Assembly: GCF_043290135.1 (NCBI RefSeq)
Contig: NC_134702.1
Location: forward strand, 81,455,317-81,519,316
Reading direction: 5' to 3'
DNA: 64,000 nt
Origin: Rhipicephalus microplus
Taxonomy: Eukaryota; Arthropoda; Arachnida; Ixodida; Ixodidae
Shown here: positions 26,571-64,000 of the stretch, piece after piece
How positions within the stretch are numbered: position 1 is the first letter of the stretch
Layout: every line of letters starts with the position of its first letter
Notes under the pieces: model-generated
What the model saw: only the letters and a program-made list of their open reading frames with translations
The model's database searches: none
What the model was told of the DNA's origin: nothing
Made by a program: the position numbers and the translations under genes

Positions 26571-27940
26571 CGCTTACGACATTTAGCTCTCCTGGCCGTT
26601 TCGATAATGCTACCGATACCAAACTTGATAGGGCACAACACGAATGTATGAAGAACACATTTGACTAGTCATAACATTAAAATCATGACGTGTATGTCAT
26701 GAGTGACATGATTTACATTTCATGGTCCTGCAGCTATTGCGGTGGTTTTGTTCACATGGCAAGTTGCAAAACTGGCATGGTACGACATGACTGCATGGCG
26801 AACACACGCGACAGACCCTAACATGAAATTCATGATATGCGTGTCATGTAACGACATAACTACATGTCACGCTCATGAAGCGCTCACGGCCTTTCGCTAG
26901 CGTCACATTTATGAAATTTGGTATTACGGTACGTGAATGAATGAAGAAAGTATAATACTGGTGCAAAGATGATAAAAATGAGTTGAGTGTCATGTAACAA
27001 CATGACTACATACTACGCTCATGATGCGCTCGCAGCCGTTTCGCTAGCTTCACATATGCCAAATTTGGTATTACGTAGCGTCAGTGGATGACGAAGGTAC
27101 GTGACTTATGCAAACTTGATAATCATGAGATGCGTGTCATATAAGAACATGACTACATGCTACAGTCAAGGCGCCAATACATTTTGACGTCACGCGGTGC
27201 GCGTGCTCGCCGGCGTTCATTTTGTCGCGTCACGCCGGCGTTGGCACGCCAGTCGCCGGTCCTGCCATATGCTTGCAGGCGCACGCCGCGCTGCGTCGCT
27301 TTGACGCATGCGCGTTTCAGCGCGACCGGTGTCCCTCCGTCACGAAAAGAGGGAGGCGCAGTGTTGTCTGGGTAACGCATGGGCGCGAAATGCAGCATGT
27401 GGCATTTCGCACTGGTTGCCCTCTATATAGTCTGACGTCAGGCGGCGGTCGCACCTGGCGTCAGACAAAAGAGTGCTCACGTTTTGATAACGTAGCGTCG
27501 CTGCGCCCAGCGTGCGCGCGCGTAAACGCTTCATTGGAGTATATTCGGCCCTTCATGATGCGCTCCCTGCCGTTTTGCTAACTCCATGTATACAAGATTT
27601 GGTGTTACGTGAGGTCAATGGATGACGAAATATATGACTGGTGCAAACATGATAATTCTGACACGCGTGTCAAGTGCGAACATGACAACATGCCACGCTC
27701 ATAGCATGCTCACGACCGTTTCACTAGCTCGACATATACTAAATTTGGTATCACGTGATGTGAATAGATGACGAAGGTAAACGACACATCCAAACATGAT
27801 AACTGTGACACGGAAAACATGTACGGCATCATTTACCTCCACCTCGTGACGCTGTGCTGATTTTAAAGTGAGATATCAACCTTTCTCATTCGTGCTTCGC
27901 GTATCATCGATTCCCACTGTACTTGGAATCTGCCAACTTT
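26437..27940 (+). repeat. Repeat R, copy 1
   Basis: Starts AATGCGAAGCATTTCTTAGCGAGC, followed by a (TATC)n array at 26479-26570 and a block beginning CTCTCCTGGCCGTTTCGATAATG. It continues with units of about 150 bases, each containing TTTGGTATTACGT and GCTCATGATGCGCTCG, split by a GC-rich block at about 27175-27540. It ends at GCTTCGCGTATCATCGATTCCCAC. Other copies are at 35079-37234 (reverse) and 53340-55145. The ends resemble those of repeat Y, so R and Y share termini but not interiors. Open frames in the GC-rich block are present in all copies, but I see no evidence of translation. Confidence 0.7.
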
Positions 27941-28339
27941 TTTCGTTTAGTATCACCTGAAGACACCGGTATACAAATGTACCGCTTTTTATACCTCGTT
28001 ATAGAGGTAGTTGTACATACATATAGCACGTTTTTTCTAGAAAACGGCAACGCCGACGTTCTGGAAAATTGTGCGAAATATTTTCCTAGGTGAATCTAAG
28101 TGTTTCTTGCCAATATTAAGGGGTAAAGATATTATGGAAGTAGTGCCTCGAAAAGCACATCGGCACGTCATAAGCGACTATTATTTATTGTTTTTGCTAG
28201 CTGATCATTTCTACTTCTCGCAAGCGAACTACCAAATCTAACTTCAATGTGAACAGTTGATAGATGCAGGTGCTGCTTCAAAAAATAGCAAAATACAAGG
28301 CTAAATTGCGTAGCATCAGTCGTCCACAGCAGCCTGCTT

Positions 28340-28665
28340 TGCTGTGTCGCACGCGGCAGTGTATGACATTTTACGGATGCAAACTGTCTGCGCAATGGAA
28401 TGACCAACGGCGGGTCATACAACTTTCGCGGCTGTCACCAGACAGTTGAGCACTTTATGTGCCACTGCTCATCTCACAACACTCAACGACGTGCTCCGGA
28501 AGGCTAAACTCCACCGCCTTTATGCAAGACCACTTTCGTAAAAAAACGATATTGTGGAACCTTGGCCATACGCTTTCGTACGTGCACAAGGCCATGAAAA
28601 GCCCCGTTGTGCTTCGCAAAGCCGACAGTAATGAAGGAACGTTTGTGGGTTAATCTCACGTATTC
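28340..28665 (+). pseudogene. Non-LTR ORF2 C-terminal remnant
   Basis: A broken frame gives a Cys/His knuckle, C-H-Q-T-V-E-H-F-M-C-H-C, then in a second frame text matching the residues that follow the knuckle in the reverse copy at 50740-51018 (LRKA-LHRL, then a G/E-P-W-P segment). Stops and at least one frameshift separate the parts. It is a fossil of the same group as the element at 7523. Confidence 0.5.
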
Positions 28666-28893
28666 ATGATATACGGTGTGTTCCCACTAACACTGCCTTT
28701 GTTGTTTTCGTCATCTTTAACTTTGTATGTCCTGTGTATTTCCCCGTTTCTCATGCCCATACGAAGGGTATACTGCCGAGCACGTGGATAATGTACACTT
28801 GACTGTTGCGCAAAACATATTTTGTGGAAAATGTGGTGAAATTAAGATAAGACAACGAAGCGGGGACTACCAATTGTTTAGTGACATTTACAT

Positions 28894-29132
28894 GCCCCGC
28901 CGCGGTGGTCTAGTGGCTAAGGTACTCGGCTGCTGACCCGCAGGTCGCGGGTTCGATTCCCGGCTGCGGCGGCTGCATTTCCGATGGAGGCGGAAATGTT
29001 GTAGGCCCGTGTGCTCAGATTTGGGCGCACGTTAAAGAACCCCAGGTGGTCAAAATTTCCGGAGCCCTCCACTACGGCGTCTCTCATAATCATATAGTGG
29101 TTTTGGGACGTTAAACCCCACAAATCAATCAA
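28894..29132 (+). mobile_element. Ruka SINE, best-preserved copy
   Basis: Complete and apparently young. The head has A-box-like TGGTCTAGTGGCTAAGG and B-box GGTTCGATTCC, then GATGGAGGCGGAAATGTTG, the GGGACGTTAAACCCCAC block and an (AATC)n tail. A perfect 16-bp target duplication, TTAGTGACATTTACAT, flanks it at 28878-28893 and 29133-29148. Confidence 0.97.
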
Positions 29133-29148
29133 TTAGTGACATTTACAT

Positions 29149-29813
29149 TGGCAAAGTATCTACCCCCCGCCCCCCAGAATAAAGTGCTTTCAGATTACCG
29201 AGTGCCTGCTTGCGTAACCTCTCAGCCTTTTCCCTTTGCTACTCTCTCTCTCTTTCTCTCTCTGTTTTCAGGGGAACGCTTGTTGAGTTCCTTTATGTCT
29301 TGATTTTCATTTTGTTTGCGCGGACTTAGGGTAGGGCGTCTGCGCTTAATGTGAGTGCTCACCGCTTATCTGAACGGGAACAACACGAAAGGCCATTTGT
29401 GGCAAAAAAAAAGTTGGAAGTGCATTCCATGCATACACGGAATGTTTCGCCGTATCCACTACACACTAAATGGAAAAATTAACCCCCCGTAAGTTGTAAA
29501 TAGCGTCACCGCCAGCTAGGACAAGAGAATGAACAGCTGGTGGCTCAGCATCACGTAACCTACTTGACAGCACAACTCGGGGTATAGCCATCGGCGAACA
29601 ATAGACCGGACTGTCGAGGGTGGGACCAAGCTGTGTCATTTACGCGTACGGCGCCAAATTGAGTTCAAAGCGAGCGTCTGTGCCCGACGAACAGAAAACA
29701 AGCAACAAAGAGAAAGCAAGCAATTATTTACAAGATCTGCTGCATCAGCCAGCACACTGCGGCATACGGGAATTCAAAAAGGAATACCTCCCGGAGCACA
29801 GCGAAGTTCAACC
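29149..29813. other. Upstream of aminotransferase exon 1
   Basis: Contains a CCCCCCGCCCCCC run near 29163 and a CT-rich stretch near 29245. The frame of exon 1 is open for at least 60 bases upstream of its ATG. No TATA box or other promoter element can be supported. Confidence 0.35.
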
Positions 29814-63987
<34,174 letters not shown>

Positions 63988-64000
63988 GTAAGCTCATGAC

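Noticed and set aside
27157..27581. Open frames in the GC-rich block of repeat R
   Set aside because: Similar frames occur in all three R copies, but they drift in length and frame with no recognisable product. Sequence repetition explains the similarity.

Overview
The window looks like an ixodid (hard) tick nuclear genome. The strongest evidence is at least seven copies or fragments of the tRNA-derived SINE known from ixodid ticks as Ruka. It has a Pol III tRNA-like head, a body ending in a conserved GGGACGTTAA segment, and an (AATC)n tail. Intron-rich host coding sequence, many tetranucleotide microsatellites, RTE/BovB-like and RNase H-bearing non-LTR retrotransposons, and Ty3/gypsy elements fit this. 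Nothing bacterial, viral or CRISPR-like is present.

Only one host gene could be assembled: a divergent alanine aminotransferase (fold-type I PLP enzyme) on the + strand. Nine exons with canonical splice sites and compatible phases were found at 29814-29934, 32259-32344, 32843-32945, 55556-55645, 58288-58417, 59734-59837, 61903-62036, 62905-63010 and 63922-63987. The gene runs off the right edge. Two expected short exons were not found: the Y-S-x-S-x-G segment in 32946-55555 and the P-I-P-Q-Y-like segment in 55646-58287. The catalytic Lys and the Arg, Asp and Asn of the PLP site are kept, but the conserved Tyr of the D-E-V-Y motif is Phe.

Layout. 0-29.8 kb: intergenic, no host gene recognised. 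It holds a fold-back MITE (0.4 kb), SINEs, two copies of an undescribed repeat called X here (4.0 and 5.6 kb), a nearly intact but 5'-truncated non-LTR retrotransposon sitting inside an (ACAT)n microsatellite (7.3-10.25 kb), one repeat called Y (16.5 kb), a Ruka-inside-Ruka nest (19.9 kb) and one repeat called R (26.4 kb). 29.8-64 kb: the aminotransferase gene. Its roughly 22.6-kb third intron region carries a non-LTR remnant (33.4 kb), a reverse R copy with a nested MITE (35.1-37.2 kb), a Ty3/gypsy element A (38.3-47.7 kb) with a second Ty3/gypsy element B inserted in it (43.2-47.6 kb), a Y copy split by an RTE and a second non-LTR element (49.3-52.0 kb) and a third R copy (53.3-55.1 kb). Later introns hold another non-LTR remnant, a tandem duplication with (TA)n arrays and a 450-bp tetranucleotide array beginning eight bases after an exon.

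All retroelement reading frames carry stops, frameshifts or deletions, so none looks autonomous. The most unusual material is the R/Y repeat superfamily (short terminal inverted repeats, a TATC microsatellite at one end and, in R, an internal ~150-bp satellite), the microsatellite-embedded non-LTR element, and the divergent aminotransferase. Alignments were made by eye, so boundaries are approximate unless a target-site duplication is cited.
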